Position numbers and translations under genes: made by a program. This document shows positions 34,121 to 42,774 of a stretch of 48,848 nt of DNA, piece after piece. The stretch comes from Rhodospirillaceae bacterium CCH5-H10. GTDB lineage: Bacteria; Pseudomonadota; Alphaproteobacteria; Reyranellales; Reyranellaceae. Under the pieces are notes generated by a model, which saw only the letters and a list, made by a program, of their open reading frames with translations, ran no database searches and was not told the DNA's origin. Location of the stretch: NCBI GenBank assembly GCA_001557035.1, contig LSKJ01000181.1:1-48848 (forward strand), in the 5' to 3' direction. Position 1 is the first letter of the stretch. The number at the start of each line of letters is the position of its first letter.

Positions 34121-35206
34121 ATGAAAGCCCAAGCTGCCGTTATGTACGCCGTCAATGAACCGTTAAGGATCGAAGAAGTACTCCTCGACGAGCCGGCGCG
34201 CGGCGAGGTGCTGATTCGCACCGCCTTTGCAGGCGTCTGTCATAGTGACCTGCACTACATCGAGGGGCTCTATACGCGTCCGTGCCCGTGTGTTCTGGGC
34301 CACGAATCGGCCGGTGTCGTTGAGGCGGTCGGCGATGACGTGAGCTACGTGAGGCCAGGTGATCACGTGATCACCTGCATCTCGACGTTCTGCGGCGAGT
34401 GCGAGTACTGCATGACCGGCCGGTTGTCCCTCTGCCTCAGCCCTAGCACGCGCCGCGATCCGAGAGGGCCACAGCGAATGATGCTGAAGGGGACGCCACT
34501 CCAGCACACCAGCAATCTTTCGTCGTTCGCCGAATATATGCTGGTACACGAACGTTCAGTCGTGAAAATCCGCACCGACATGCCGCTGGACCGGGCAGCG
34601 GTAATTGGATGTGCAGTGATGACCGGCGCGGGGGCGGTGTTTCGAACCGCAAAGGTCGAACCCGGATCAACGGTCGCGGTGATCGGTCTGGGTGGCATCG
34701 GCCTGTCGGCCGTCAACGGTGCCGCGATCGCCGGCGCTGGCCGCATATTCGCGATCGACAAGGTAGCTTCCAAACTCGACTTGGCGAAGGAATTCGGCGC
34801 CACAGATGTGGTGGACGCCAGCGCTACCGATCCCATCAAGGCCATTCGCGAGATGACCGGTGGCGGCGTGGAATACTCGTTCGAGTGTGTTGGCTCGAAG
34901 ACGACTGTTGAGCAGGCGTTTCGCATGTTGCGGCGTGGGGGCACCGCGACGGTTATCGGCATGATGCCACTCGGCACCCGGTTTGAGGTCTCCGGTGCGG
35001 AGCTTCTTGGTGAGAAGCGTATCCAGGGCTCCGCAATGGGATCCAACAAGTTTCGTATCGATATGCCGCGGCTGGTCGACTTTTATTTGCGTGGTGATCT
35101 GAAGCTCGACAAGCTCATCTCGGGACGCATCCGGCTCGCCGGCATTAACGATGCATTTATGCAGCTCAAGACAGGCGAAGCGGCCCGGACGGTCATCGAA
35201 TTCTGA
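34121..35206 (+). CDS. Zinc-dependent alcohol dehydrogenase (class III-like)
   Basis: A 361-residue NAD(P)-dependent dehydrogenase. Catalytic zinc ligands are Cys40 (AGVCHSD), His61 with Glu62 (LGHESAGVV) and a later cysteine in AVIGCAVMTGAGAV. Structural zinc ligands are Cys91, Cys94, Cys97 and Cys105. AVIGLGGIGLSAVNGA is the Rossmann motif. The pattern fits the medium-chain, class III-like group that oxidises alcohols to aldehydes. GGAGG precedes the ATG. It ends convergent to the alpha/beta hydrolase gene. The substrate is unknown. Confidence 0.9.
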   Translation: MKAQAAVMYAVNEPLRIEEVLLDEPARGEVLIRTAFAGVCHSDLHYIEGLYTRPCPCVLGHESAGVVEAVGDDVSYVRPGDHVITCISTFCGECEYCMTGRLSLCLSPSTRRDPRGPQRMMLKGTPLQHTSNLSSFAEYMLVHERSVVKIRTDMPLDRAAVIGCAVMTGAGAVFRTAKVEPGSTVAVIGLGGIGLSAVNGAAIAGAGRIFAIDKVASKLDLAKEFGATDVVDASATDPIKAIREMTGGGVEYSFECVGSKTTVEQAFRMLRRGGTATVIGMMPLGTRFEVSGAELLGEKRIQGSAMGSNKFRIDMPRLVDFYLRGDLKLDKLISGRIRLAGINDAFMQLKTGEAARTVIEF

Positions 35207-35268
35207 GGCAGCGCGCGCGCCGAAGCGGCCTTTCGATCACGGCCGTTGTGGGCGTAATCCAGGATTTG

Positions 35269-36120
35269 TTACTTTGGCGAGTAGTGGGTTTCCAAGAATC
35301 CAAGAACCGCTTCTGAGAAAAGATCGTTCTGATCACCGACCACCATATGCCCCGCATCTACAACATTTGAATAGCTTGCATGTGGAACAAGCTCCAAAAA
35401 TGCTTTGGTGACCTCTTCGCTTACGAGGTCGCTCATACCCCCTCGGATTAGGTGAACCGGGCAGCCAATGCGCCGAGCTGCGTTTTCCAGTCGGTCAAAT
35501 CGCCGCTCTTGCTCTGGAGGCTGCACATTCGTGATGAAACGTGGATCCCAATGCCATCGGTAGCGACCGTCGGGTCCGAGCCGAAGGTTCTTGGCGAGAC
35601 CGTTCAGGTTTCGGCGTCGCTGGCGATTGGGCAGATAGGCGGCAATGACGTCGGCCGCTTCATCGATTGATTCGAAACCGTTCTGAGCGTGAGCGGTCAT
35701 GAAGCCCACGACACGATTTATCCCCGCCATCTCCATTCTTGGCGTGACATCAACCAACGTTAGACTGGAAAAGGTCCCCGGCGCTTTCTCGCCTTCAGCA
35801 ACAAGAGCGGCGAGCCCACCGAGGGAGGCGCCGACTACCGCCGGCGGCCGACCGAGACGTCGAGCAACTGCGATTAAATCGGCAGCAAATGCGTCTAATT
35901 CGTAACGTCCATGTTCTGACCAATCGCTGTCACCATGTCCACGCAGGTCAAGCGCGACTGCGCGATAGCCTCGGGCGGACAACGATTTCATAGTGTTGCC
36001 CCAAGCATGTCGCGTCTGGCCACCACCGTGCGCAAGCAGGATCGTCGGCTGGTCAATATTTCCAGCAACACTGGCGGCAAGCCGATTTCCATCAGCGCCC
36101 ACCAAACTCAATTCATTCAT
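35269..36120 (-). CDS. Alpha/beta hydrolase
   Basis: A 283-residue hydrolase from the ATG at 36120, with AGGAG six bases upstream; the frame is open a little further. The oxyanion region HGGGQTRHAW, the nucleophile in VGASLGGLAAL (Ser in GASLGG), an aspartate in the HLIRGGMSDLV region and a histidine in VVDAGHMVVGDQ make a normal catalytic triad. It resembles ring-product and ester hydrolases of aromatic and alicyclic pathways. It forms a likely minus-strand operon with the carboxymuconolactone decarboxylase-like gene upstream. Confidence 0.87.
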   Translation of the reverse strand: MNELSLVGADGNRLAASVAGNIDQPTILLAHGGGQTRHAWGNTMKSLSARGYRAVALDLRGHGDSDWSEHGRYELDAFAADLIAVARRLGRPPAVVGASLGGLAALVAEGEKAPGTFSSLTLVDVTPRMEMAGINRVVGFMTAHAQNGFESIDEAADVIAAYLPNRQRRRNLNGLAKNLRLGPDGRYRWHWDPRFITNVQPPEQERRFDRLENAARRIGCPVHLIRGGMSDLVSEEVTKAFLELVPHASYSNVVDAGHMVVGDQNDLFSEAVLGFLETHYSPK

Positions 36121-36219
36121 TGACGTCTCCTGCACACACAAAACCAGTTCAACGCCAGAGCGACATGCTGAGGCAGAGGCATACGTTCGCAGTGGCTAGG
36201 CCATAAGCGCATGCTTGCC

Positions 36220-36795
36220 TCAAGCATCGCCCCCTTGGGGGATCCTGCCGTCGGGCGGCCAGTCCTTGACGCCGTCCTCCAAAGGGATTTCGACGCTTCG
36301 AAGAAGCTGCGAGAACATGTTCCAGTTTCCAATCGCGATGACCATCTCTAGCAACTGCTCCGGGCTGCCGACATGACGCACGCACTCAGCCCACACGGAA
36401 TCCGAGATCTTGCCGCGCTCCAGCGTATCGTCGACCGCGGCCAGCACCGCCCGGTCCGCTGCACCGAGACGCGTCGACAAACGCCAGTCGCGGACAGCGA
36501 TGACGTCCTCAGGCGGCAGCCCGACGCGTTCCGCGAAATGCCAGTGCTGCGTCCATTCGTACTTGGCGCCTGTCGTCCATCCGATACGCATGATCAGGAG
36601 CTCGCGTAGACGGACATCGAGCTTGTTTCCAGTGAAGAGCAGCGTGGTCAGCAAGTGATTGACTGCAGACGCCAGCTGCGGATGACGCAACAGCGTCCGA
36701 TAAACACTGAGGCCGGCCATCGACTCTCGAATGCCACACGCCTTGGCGGCAGCCTTGGCTTGCTCGACTGACAGCATCTCAATGCGCGTGACCAT
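36220..36795 (-). CDS. Carboxymuconolactone decarboxylase-family (AhpD-like) protein
   Basis: A 191-residue all-helical protein of the CMD family. LDVRLRELLIMRIGWTTGAKYEWTQHWHFAERVGLP is the conserved central motif. The usual CxxC redox cysteines of AhpD are absent (GAKYEW at that place), so a peroxidase role is unlikely, and a decarboxylase or binding role remains open. AAGGAAGG precedes the ATG. The gene lies about 100 bases upstream of the hydrolase on the same strand. Confidence 0.82.
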   Translation of the reverse strand: MVTRIEMLSVEQAKAAAKACGIRESMAGLSVYRTLLRHPQLASAVNHLLTTLLFTGNKLDVRLRELLIMRIGWTTGAKYEWTQHWHFAERVGLPPEDVIAVRDWRLSTRLGAADRAVLAAVDDTLERGKISDSVWAECVRHVGSPEQLLEMVIAIGNWNMFSQLLRSVEIPLEDGVKDWPPDGRIPQGGDA

Positions 36796-37123
36796 TTGGC
36801 CTTCCTTTCAGTTTCAAATTGCCGCGTCGACAGACAAAACGCCTCAGGGAATCTTGCCGCTTGTTCCGATCAGAATCTTGGAAGTATGGCATCCAATCCT
36901 GCGTCGCCACCCAACTGCGATGGCCCCACTCCCGCTGCGCGCCCATTGCCATCTGTGATGGCGCACGCCACCGGTGCCTCGAGCCGTTATCGTAAGGGGT
37001 GCGCATGCGGAGAGGCGAACGCAACCCCACACCAGAAACCTTCGGGCAGATCCAATCCGGTGAGGAGCGTGCGGTGTCGCACAAAGCGCAGACGTCAGGG
37101 GACGTGCGAGACCAACAACACTG
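36796..37123. other. Gene-free stretch between CMD and P450 genes
   Basis: About 330 bases with no gene I can support; short frames on either strand lack family motifs. It must contain the promoter of the leftward CMD-hydrolase pair and the end of the P450 transcript. No terminator was recognised. Confidence 0.4.
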
Positions 37124-38353
37124 TCATCGGAAGACCACAGGAAGTTTCCGAGGACCGCGTACCGGGCCGTGCGACCAGGTTACGGAGGCGGGGTCGGCGA
37201 GCTCGAAGTCAGGAATACGCGCCAGCCATTCCTCCAGCGCTACCGTAATCTCCATGCGGGCGAGATTTGAACCGATGCACCGATGGATTCCCAGTCCAAA
37301 GGCGGCATGTCGGTTTTCGGCCCGATCGATCAGGACACGATCAGCCTGTGGAAACACCTCTGGGTCACGATTGGCCGCCGGAAAGGACAACAACACCATT
37401 TCGCGTTCCTTGAACGGGCAGCCGCCGACTGTTGTCTCCTTGGCGACTTGGCGAGCCATCGTCACCGGGGCATAGGCCCGCAGAAACTCTTCTACCGCAA
37501 GCGGCATGAGTGCAGGCTCGCTGACCAGCCGACGACGGTCATCACGGTGCTGGGCCAGATGCCATAAGCAGGAGCCGATGGCACTCCAGGTCGTATCGAT
37601 GCCGGCAATCAGCAAAAGACGAAGCGTACCGATTATGTGCTCGTCGGAAAGGGGCTGATCCTCCATTCGTGCGCCAAGCAAGAAAGTGATCAGGTCCTCT
37701 CTGGGGACCGAACGACGGTTTGCGATCTGCATCCTGAAATAATCGTCCATCTCCGCGAGAGCTTGGGCGAAGGAGGCGTTTTCCGCGATTCCTTCGTGCA
37801 GAAGCAGGTGAATCCAACGCCGGAACTTCTCGCCGTCTCCCTCCGGCAATCCGAGCATATGTGCAATGACAGCGACGGGAACATGCTGTGCATAGTCGGT
37901 TGCCGCGTCGCAATGGCCATTCGATGCGAAGCGATCAATCAAGTCGCCACATATCGCTCGCGTCTTTGCCTCCAGGCGGCCAATTGCATCCGGGGTGAAC
38001 GCGGGCAGCAGGAGCATTCGCGCCGGCCGATGATACGGTGGATCCGAGGTGATCGGTGGCGAAGCCAATGTCGACGCCCCAGGCGGGGATTTCGGTTTCC
38101 CGGAATCCGTTGGCACACGAGGTGGCATTTCACGAACGACCACGCGGCGTGAAGAGAAGTGCTCCGTATCATATGCGATCGCCCGGATATCGGCGTAGCG
38201 GCTGGGAAAGTAGACGCCGTTATATCGTTCAGTATGCGCGACAGGGCATTGCCGACGCAACTCATCCCAGATCTGATAGGGTTCGGTGACCCAACGTGGG
38301 TCCAGATGATCGAAGTCTTTGGCCCAATCTGAGACAGGCCGGCGATCGGTCAT
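37124..38353 (-). CDS. Cytochrome P450
   Basis: A 409-residue bacterial P450. The I-helix LLLIAGIDTTWSAIG has the oxygen-activating AGxDTT, EEFLR is the K-helix ExxR, and AFGLGIHRCIGSNLARMEI has the heme-thiolate Cys359. The C-terminus GPVRGPRKLPVVF is typical of many proteobacterial fatty acid, terpene and aromatic hydroxylases. It is soluble and needs a ferredoxin, which is encoded 15 bases downstream, plus a reductase not in this window. AAAGGAG precedes the ATG. The CYP subfamily cannot be assigned by eye. Confidence 0.92.
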   Translation of the reverse strand: MTDRRPVSDWAKDFDHLDPRWVTEPYQIWDELRRQCPVAHTERYNGVYFPSRYADIRAIAYDTEHFSSRRVVVREMPPRVPTDSGKPKSPPGASTLASPPITSDPPYHRPARMLLLPAFTPDAIGRLEAKTRAICGDLIDRFASNGHCDAATDYAQHVPVAVIAHMLGLPEGDGEKFRRWIHLLLHEGIAENASFAQALAEMDDYFRMQIANRRSVPREDLITFLLGARMEDQPLSDEHIIGTLRLLLIAGIDTTWSAIGSCLWHLAQHRDDRRRLVSEPALMPLAVEEFLRAYAPVTMARQVAKETTVGGCPFKEREMVLLSFPAANRDPEVFPQADRVLIDRAENRHAAFGLGIHRCIGSNLARMEITVALEEWLARIPDFELADPASVTWSHGPVRGPRKLPVVFR

Positions 38354-38368
38354 GGTGAACTCCTTTAG

Positions 38369-38584
38369 TTAAGCCTGCGCCACCTTGATCGCGAATTCGG
38401 GGCAGTTGGCTTCCGCAAGCCGCGCCTTATCCTCGAGGCCGGGAGGGACCGTGCCATCGCCGACTGCGCGCGCGTGGCCGAGTTCATCGAGCTCGAACAA
38501 TCTCGGTGCTATCGCCTTGCATCGGTTGTGTCCCTGACATCGCTCCGGGTCGACGATGATTTGAAGGACTTTATGCTCGGGCAT
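38369..38584 (-). CDS. [3Fe-4S] ferredoxin for the P450
   Basis: About 71 residues from the ATG at 38584 (MPEHKVLQIIVDPERCQGHNRC), preceded by AGGGAGGG; the frame runs further upstream to 38668 but the extra residues are not family-like. Cys residues in ERCQGHNRC and EANCPE fit a single-cluster ferredoxin with the spacing used by P450 partners. It is transcribed before the P450 gene and is separated from it by 15 bases, so it would pass electrons from a reductase to the P450. Confidence 0.88.
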   Translation of the reverse strand: MPEHKVLQIIVDPERCQGHNRCKAIAPRLFELDELGHARAVGDGTVPPGLEDKARLAEANCPEFAIKVAQA

Positions 38585-39209
38585 ACCTGAAGCCCTCCCT
38601 GCGCAGTTTCCGAACGCGTCCGCTGTGCAATTGATGGATAGTCCGTCGCCTGCGCCATAATCGACCAACTGGCCAATTCGTCGGTAATCAGCAAGCGCAA
38701 TCCTCTAATGGACGTTAGAAGTTCAGGCAAGGGTAGTCAATCGGTGCGACGGGCGGTCCCAAGTGACTCGACCAGTGTGGGAAGCCCGGCATTGCTCTCT
38801 TAGGTTTGGGCATGGCGTCGCGCTCGCAGGAATATCGCCACTCTGCCGTGCGAAGGAACTTGTGGTGCATTGGCGGAGATCTTGCGGCGCAGTCCAGCCA
38901 AGAATGTCGCTGCCTTCACAAGGTTGGTTTCCCAAAGGCAAAGACTGCAGCGTGCAAAGGTATCCACAGTGGCCTGTGGAGGTCGCGGACCCCTTTGGGA
39001 ACAGGAGCAGGTGTTTCGGCCTCGCCGTTCGGGAGGGGTGGGCATGGACCGCTTGACTCATCGGTACCAGCTGCCTACGTTTCTAACGAGTATTTGAAAG
39101 TCCTTGGGCACAATCGCCTCGCCTGACGCGTGGAGTGGTCCGGGAAGGGCGCGCAGATTGCCTGGCGGTTCCATCGCCCGACTTGGCGAATTTATCTTTC
39201 GGGAGGTTC
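38585..39209. other. Long gene-free stretch between P450 unit and bad-like operon
   Basis: About 625 bases without a supported gene. Frames at 38723-39061 on both strands lack any motif I recognise. A short inverted repeat (CCACAG, four bases, CTGTGG) lies near 38970-38985. The region must hold the divergent promoters for the leftward ferredoxin-P450 unit and the rightward operon from 39210. It may contain decayed sequence. Confidence 0.4.
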
Positions 39210-39977
39210 ATGGCCGGGATGCGCGGATTAAGAGACAAGCCTGTCATCGTCACGGGTGGCGGGAGCGGCATCGGCCGCGCGATCGCCGGGCGTCTCGCGG
39301 CCGAAGGTGCCGTCGTTGGCATCTTGGACATCAACGGGCAGGCGGCCGAAGCTGCGGCCAGTGCGCTTCGCGAGACCGGCGGTCGAGCATCCGGCTACGA
39401 GGTCGACATTGTCGACTATGAGGCGGTGGCACGGGCCGTCGATTCGTTTGAAACAGCTGCTGGACCGATCGGCGGCCTGGTCAACAACGCGGGCTGGGAC
39501 AAGGCTGTGCGCTTCGTGGACAGCGACCGGGACCTGTGGCGAAAAGTGATCGACATCAATCTCTGGGGCCCGCTCAACGTCACGCACGTCGTGCTGAAAA
39601 AGATGGTCAAGCACGGCAAAGGCCACGTTGTCAGTATTGCCTCCGACGCGGGTCGGGTCGGCTCCTCGGGCGAAGCTGTCTATTCGGCCTGCAAGGGCGG
39701 CATTGCAGCGTTCGGCAAGACATTGGCGCGGGAAGTGGCACGTCAGGGGATCGTGTTCAACACGGTCTGCCCAGGACCGACCGACACGCCCCTGTTTGCG
39801 ACTGTCAGCGAATCTGCGGCGGGGCTTGCCGAGGCCCTGAAGAAGGCGATCCCGCTCCGTCGCCTGGGGCAGCCGGACGACTATCCCGGCATCGTCTGCT
39901 TCCTGCTGAGCGACGACGCCAGCTTCATCACCGGTCAGACCATCAGCGTCTCCGGTGGCCTCACGATGCATGGGTAA
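39210..39977 (+). CDS. badH: SDR dehydrogenase, BadH-like (2-hydroxycyclohexanecarboxyl-CoA dehydrogenase)
   Basis: A 255-residue dehydrogenase from the ATG at 39210 with GGGAGG at 39201-39206. MRGLRDKPVIVTGGGSGIG, LVNNAGWDK, SIASDAGRVGSSGEAVYSACKGG (Ser, Tyr, Lys of the active site), VCPGPTDTPL and ISVSGGLTMHG closely match my recollection of Rhodopseudomonas palustris BadH. BadH oxidises 2-hydroxycyclohexanecarboxyl-CoA to the 2-keto ester. The next gene is badI-like and starts 4 bases after this stop, reinforcing the assignment. The true substrate may be a related cyclic hydroxyacyl-CoA. Confidence 0.82.
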   Translation: MAGMRGLRDKPVIVTGGGSGIGRAIAGRLAAEGAVVGILDINGQAAEAAASALRETGGRASGYEVDIVDYEAVARAVDSFETAAGPIGGLVNNAGWDKAVRFVDSDRDLWRKVIDINLWGPLNVTHVVLKKMVKHGKGHVVSIASDAGRVGSSGEAVYSACKGGIAAFGKTLAREVARQGIVFNTVCPGPTDTPLFATVSESAAGLAEALKKAIPLRRLGQPDDYPGIVCFLLSDDASFITGQTISVSGGLTMHG

Positions 39978-39981
39978 TTCG

Positions 39982-40773
39982 ATGGACTATCAGGACATTC
40001 TCTACGCTCAGGCCGACCACGTCGCCACGATCACGATCAATCGGCCAAAGGTCTACAATGCGTTCCGCCCGCGCACCGTGGTGGAACTCCTCGACGCCTT
40101 TCTGAAGGCGGGCTGGGATGACGACGTCGGCGCCATCGTCCTGACCGGAGCCGGCGACAAGGCCTTCTGCACCGGCGGCGACCAGTCCGATCACAGCGGC
40201 CAGTACGGCGACGGGTCGACGCGTGGCTCGGTCGGCATGCCGGTCGAGGAGCTGCACAGCGTCATCCGCGATGTGCCGAAGCCGGTGATCGCCAAGGTGC
40301 GCGGTTACGCGATCGGCGGCGGCAATGTTCTGGCCACGCTCTGCGATCTCACTATCGCCGGCGAAAACGCCATCTTCGGTCAGGTTGGGCCGAAGATGGG
40401 CTCCGTCGATCCCGGGTTCGGCACCGCCTATCTGGCGCGCGTGGTTGGCGAGAAAAAAGCGCGAGAAATTTGGTACATGTGCCGGCGCTACACGGCGCGC
40501 CAGGCGATGGACATGGGGCTGGTCAACGCCGTCGTGTCCGACGACAAGCTCGATGCCGAAGTCGCGGCGTGGTGTGCCGAACTGGTGGAGCGCAGTCCCA
40601 CCGCCATAGCGATTGCCAAAAAGTCCTTCAACGCCGACAGCGAAAACATTCGCGGCATCGGCGGTCTTGGGATGCAGGCCCTGCGCCTCTACTACGCGAG
40701 CGCCGAATCCCAGGAAGGAGTCAAGGCGCTCAACGAGAAGCGTCCGCCACGCTTCAGGGACTTCCTCAAGTAG
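39982..40773 (+). CDS. badI: BadI-like ring-opening hydrolase (2-ketocyclohexanecarboxyl-CoA hydrolase)
   Basis: A 263-residue crotonase-superfamily protein from the ATG at 39982 (an ATG at 39970 is also in frame). DVGAIVLTGAGDKAFCTGGDQSDH, PVEELHSVIRDVPKPVIAKV, GYAIGGGNVLATLCDLTI, FGQVGPKMGSVDPGFGTAYLARVVGEKKAREIWYMC and RRYTARQAMDMGLVN agree almost word for word with BadI and MenB-like enzymes. BadI cleaves the ring of 2-ketocyclohexanecarboxyl-CoA to pimelyl-CoA. This is the strongest functional clue in the island: a cyclic beta-ketoacyl-CoA is opened hydrolytically. Confidence 0.85.
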   Translation: MDYQDILYAQADHVATITINRPKVYNAFRPRTVVELLDAFLKAGWDDDVGAIVLTGAGDKAFCTGGDQSDHSGQYGDGSTRGSVGMPVEELHSVIRDVPKPVIAKVRGYAIGGGNVLATLCDLTIAGENAIFGQVGPKMGSVDPGFGTAYLARVVGEKKAREIWYMCRRYTARQAMDMGLVNAVVSDDKLDAEVAAWCAELVERSPTAIAIAKKSFNADSENIRGIGGLGMQALRLYYASAESQEGVKALNEKRPPRFRDFLK

Positions 40774-40783
40774 GGGCCGACGG

Positions 40784-41938
40784 TTGGACTTTTCCCTTAC
40801 CCCCGAACAGCAGCAGATTGGCGAGACTGCTCGGCGCTTCGGCGTCGAAAAGCTCGCGCCGGGGTATGCGGCGCGCGAACAGGAGGGCCGCATCGCGCCA
40901 TCGCTGATACGGGAGATGGGTGCTGTCGGACTGATTGGTGTCGATCTGCCGGAGGCGTTCGGCGGACTCGGCGCGGACGGCGTCACGGCTGGACTAGTGA
41001 TCGAAGGCGTTGCTGCGGCCGATCTGGGCGTCGCCTACGTGCAGCTATTGGGGTCGCTGATGGGCTCGATCCTGGCGCGCCATGGCCCGCCTGAGATCGC
41101 GAGCGACGTCGTGCCGAGGATTTGCCGGGGCGAGACTTTGGTGGCGCTGGGCCTGACCGAGCCGCGTGGCGGCTCCGATGCCGCAAACCTCCAACTCAAG
41201 GCGCGCCGCGACAACGAGGGCTATGTGCTCGATGGCGAGAAAACGTCGATTTCGATGATCGAACAGGCGGAGTCGATTGTGGTCTTCGCCCGAACCGGCG
41301 CGGCCGACGCCGGGGCTCGCGGCGTGACGGCCTTCCACGTGCCGCTCGACCTTCCCGGCATCAGTCGTTCCAGCTTCAACGACGTGGGCTCGAAGGTTGT
41401 CGGTCGCGGCTCGGTCTTCTTCCAGGACGTCAAGGTGCCGGATAAATGGCGCATCGGCGGCGAAGGCGAGGGCTTTCGCACGGTCATGCAGGGCTTCGAC
41501 TACAGTCGCGCGCTGATTGGCCTACAGGTGCTGGCGCCGGCCCGTGCGTCGCTCGAGGAAACCTGGCGGTACGTCACCGAACGCCAAGCCTTCGGCCATC
41601 CGCTGGCGCGCTACCAAGGCGTGACGGAGCCCCTGGCCGAGGCGGAGACGCTGCTCACAGCCGCGCGTCTCCTCTGCTATCGGACGCTGTGGCTGCGCGA
41701 CCAGGGCATGCCCCACACGTCGGAAGCGGCGATGTGCAAATGGTGGGCCCCGAAGACAGCCTTTCAGACCATTCACCGCTGCCTGCTGACGCACGGTCAT
41801 TCCGGCTACACGATGGATCTGCCACACCAACAGCGTCTACGCGACGTGATGGGCCTACAAATCGGCGACGGCACGGAACAGATCCAGAAGATGATCATCG
41901 CGCGCGAGAAGATCGGGCGCGTCGCGGTGCCTTACTAG
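40784..41938 (+). CDS. Acyl-CoA dehydrogenase, AliB-like
   Basis: About 384 residues from a TTG at 40784 with AGGGG seven bases upstream (LDFSLTPEQQQIGETARRF); the longer open frame overlaps badI. ALGLTEPRGGSDAANLQLKAR is the FAD region and FGHPLARYQGVTEPLAEAET is normal for the family. At the catalytic-base position the sequence is LQIGDGTEQIQK, with aspartate where most members have glutamate. By its place in the operon it could be cyclohexanecarboxyl-CoA dehydrogenase (AliB), which makes the ring 1-ene. It ends 13 bases before the next start. Confidence 0.82.
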   Translation: MDFSLTPEQQQIGETARRFGVEKLAPGYAAREQEGRIAPSLIREMGAVGLIGVDLPEAFGGLGADGVTAGLVIEGVAAADLGVAYVQLLGSLMGSILARHGPPEIASDVVPRICRGETLVALGLTEPRGGSDAANLQLKARRDNEGYVLDGEKTSISMIEQAESIVVFARTGAADAGARGVTAFHVPLDLPGISRSSFNDVGSKVVGRGSVFFQDVKVPDKWRIGGEGEGFRTVMQGFDYSRALIGLQVLAPARASLEETWRYVTERQAFGHPLARYQGVTEPLAEAETLLTAARLLCYRTLWLRDQGMPHTSEAAMCKWWAPKTAFQTIHRCLLTHGHSGYTMDLPHQQRLRDVMGLQIGDGTEQIQKMIIAREKIGRVAVPY

Positions 41939-41951
41939 GCGGAGGATGCCG

Positions 41952-42734
41952 ATGACCGCCGCACCTCCTGTCCTCGTAGACCTGCAAGCCCAGGTCGGCG
42001 TGATCACGCTGAACCGGCCCGAGAAGTTCAATTGCATTTCGCGAGGCCTGGCGGATGGCCTGTGTGCCGGCGTGCGTTCTTTGGAAGCGAATCCTGCATG
42101 TCGAGTTGTACTGCTGAAAGCCAATGGCAAGCATTTCTGCACCGGCGCCGATCTCGACGAGGTTCTCGAGGCGCGCGCTTCGCGAGCTTCACTTGAGAAC
42201 TTCCTGTCGGCGGGACACGAAGCCCTCACCGCTCTTGAACGCTCGCGCCTGCCGGTCGTCGCCGCGGTGCAGGGCTTGTGCCTGGCTGGCGGGCTCGAGC
42301 TCTCGATGGCATGCGATGTCGTGTTCGCCGCCAGTTCGGCGCGCTTCGGCGACCAGCATTCGCGGTATGGACTTATTCCCGGATGGGGCGGCACGCAGCG
42401 CCTGCCGCGCCTGGTCGGCCTTCGTCGAGCGCTTCACCTGATGTACAGCGCGGAGTGGCTGGATGCGGCAGCGGCGCGCGAATGCGGTCTTGTGAATCTC
42501 GTCGTTGACGATGATGCGCTCGCTGACCGGGCCATGGCGTACGCGCAGGTGCTGGCAACACGCAATCCTGAGTCCATGGCGGCAATGAAGTCGCTCGCCC
42601 GCGCTGGCCTCGACGAATCACTCGCGGAGGGGCTGGCGCGCGAGTCCACGTGTGTCGTGGACGCGCTCCGCTCGGACAACGTCTCGGAAGGACTGGCGGC
42701 GTTTGGCGCGCGTCGGGAGCCGAAATTCAAATAG
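41952..42734 (+). CDS. Enoyl-CoA hydratase/isomerase family protein, atypical active site
   Basis: About 260 residues from the ATG at 41952, which has GGAGG six bases upstream; the ATG at 41946 is too close to it. GVITLNRPEKFNCISRGLAD, KHFCTGADLDEVLEAR and VQGLCLAGGLELSMACDVVFA are crotonase motifs with the oxyanion hole. The first catalytic glutamate site (QPEI in rat hydratase) reads DQHSRYGLIPG, and the second falls on a leucine, so both usual glutamates are lost. In the operon it stands where a BadK-like hydratase would be expected, but hydratase activity is doubtful. Confidence 0.82.
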   Translation: MTAAPPVLVDLQAQVGVITLNRPEKFNCISRGLADGLCAGVRSLEANPACRVVLLKANGKHFCTGADLDEVLEARASRASLENFLSAGHEALTALERSRLPVVAAVQGLCLAGGLELSMACDVVFAASSARFGDQHSRYGLIPGWGGTQRLPRLVGLRRALHLMYSAEWLDAAAARECGLVNLVVDDDALADRAMAYAQVLATRNPESMAAMKSLARAGLDESLAEGLARESTCVVDALRSDNVSEGLAAFGARREPKFK

Positions 42735-42774
42735 CGGCGGCATGCTGCCTGTCGATGGTTTAGGAGAAACAGTC

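Noticed and set aside
38723..39061. Frames on both strands in the gap before the bad-like operon
   Set aside because: No motif or good start signal; the two frames overlap each other and neither resembles a known protein.
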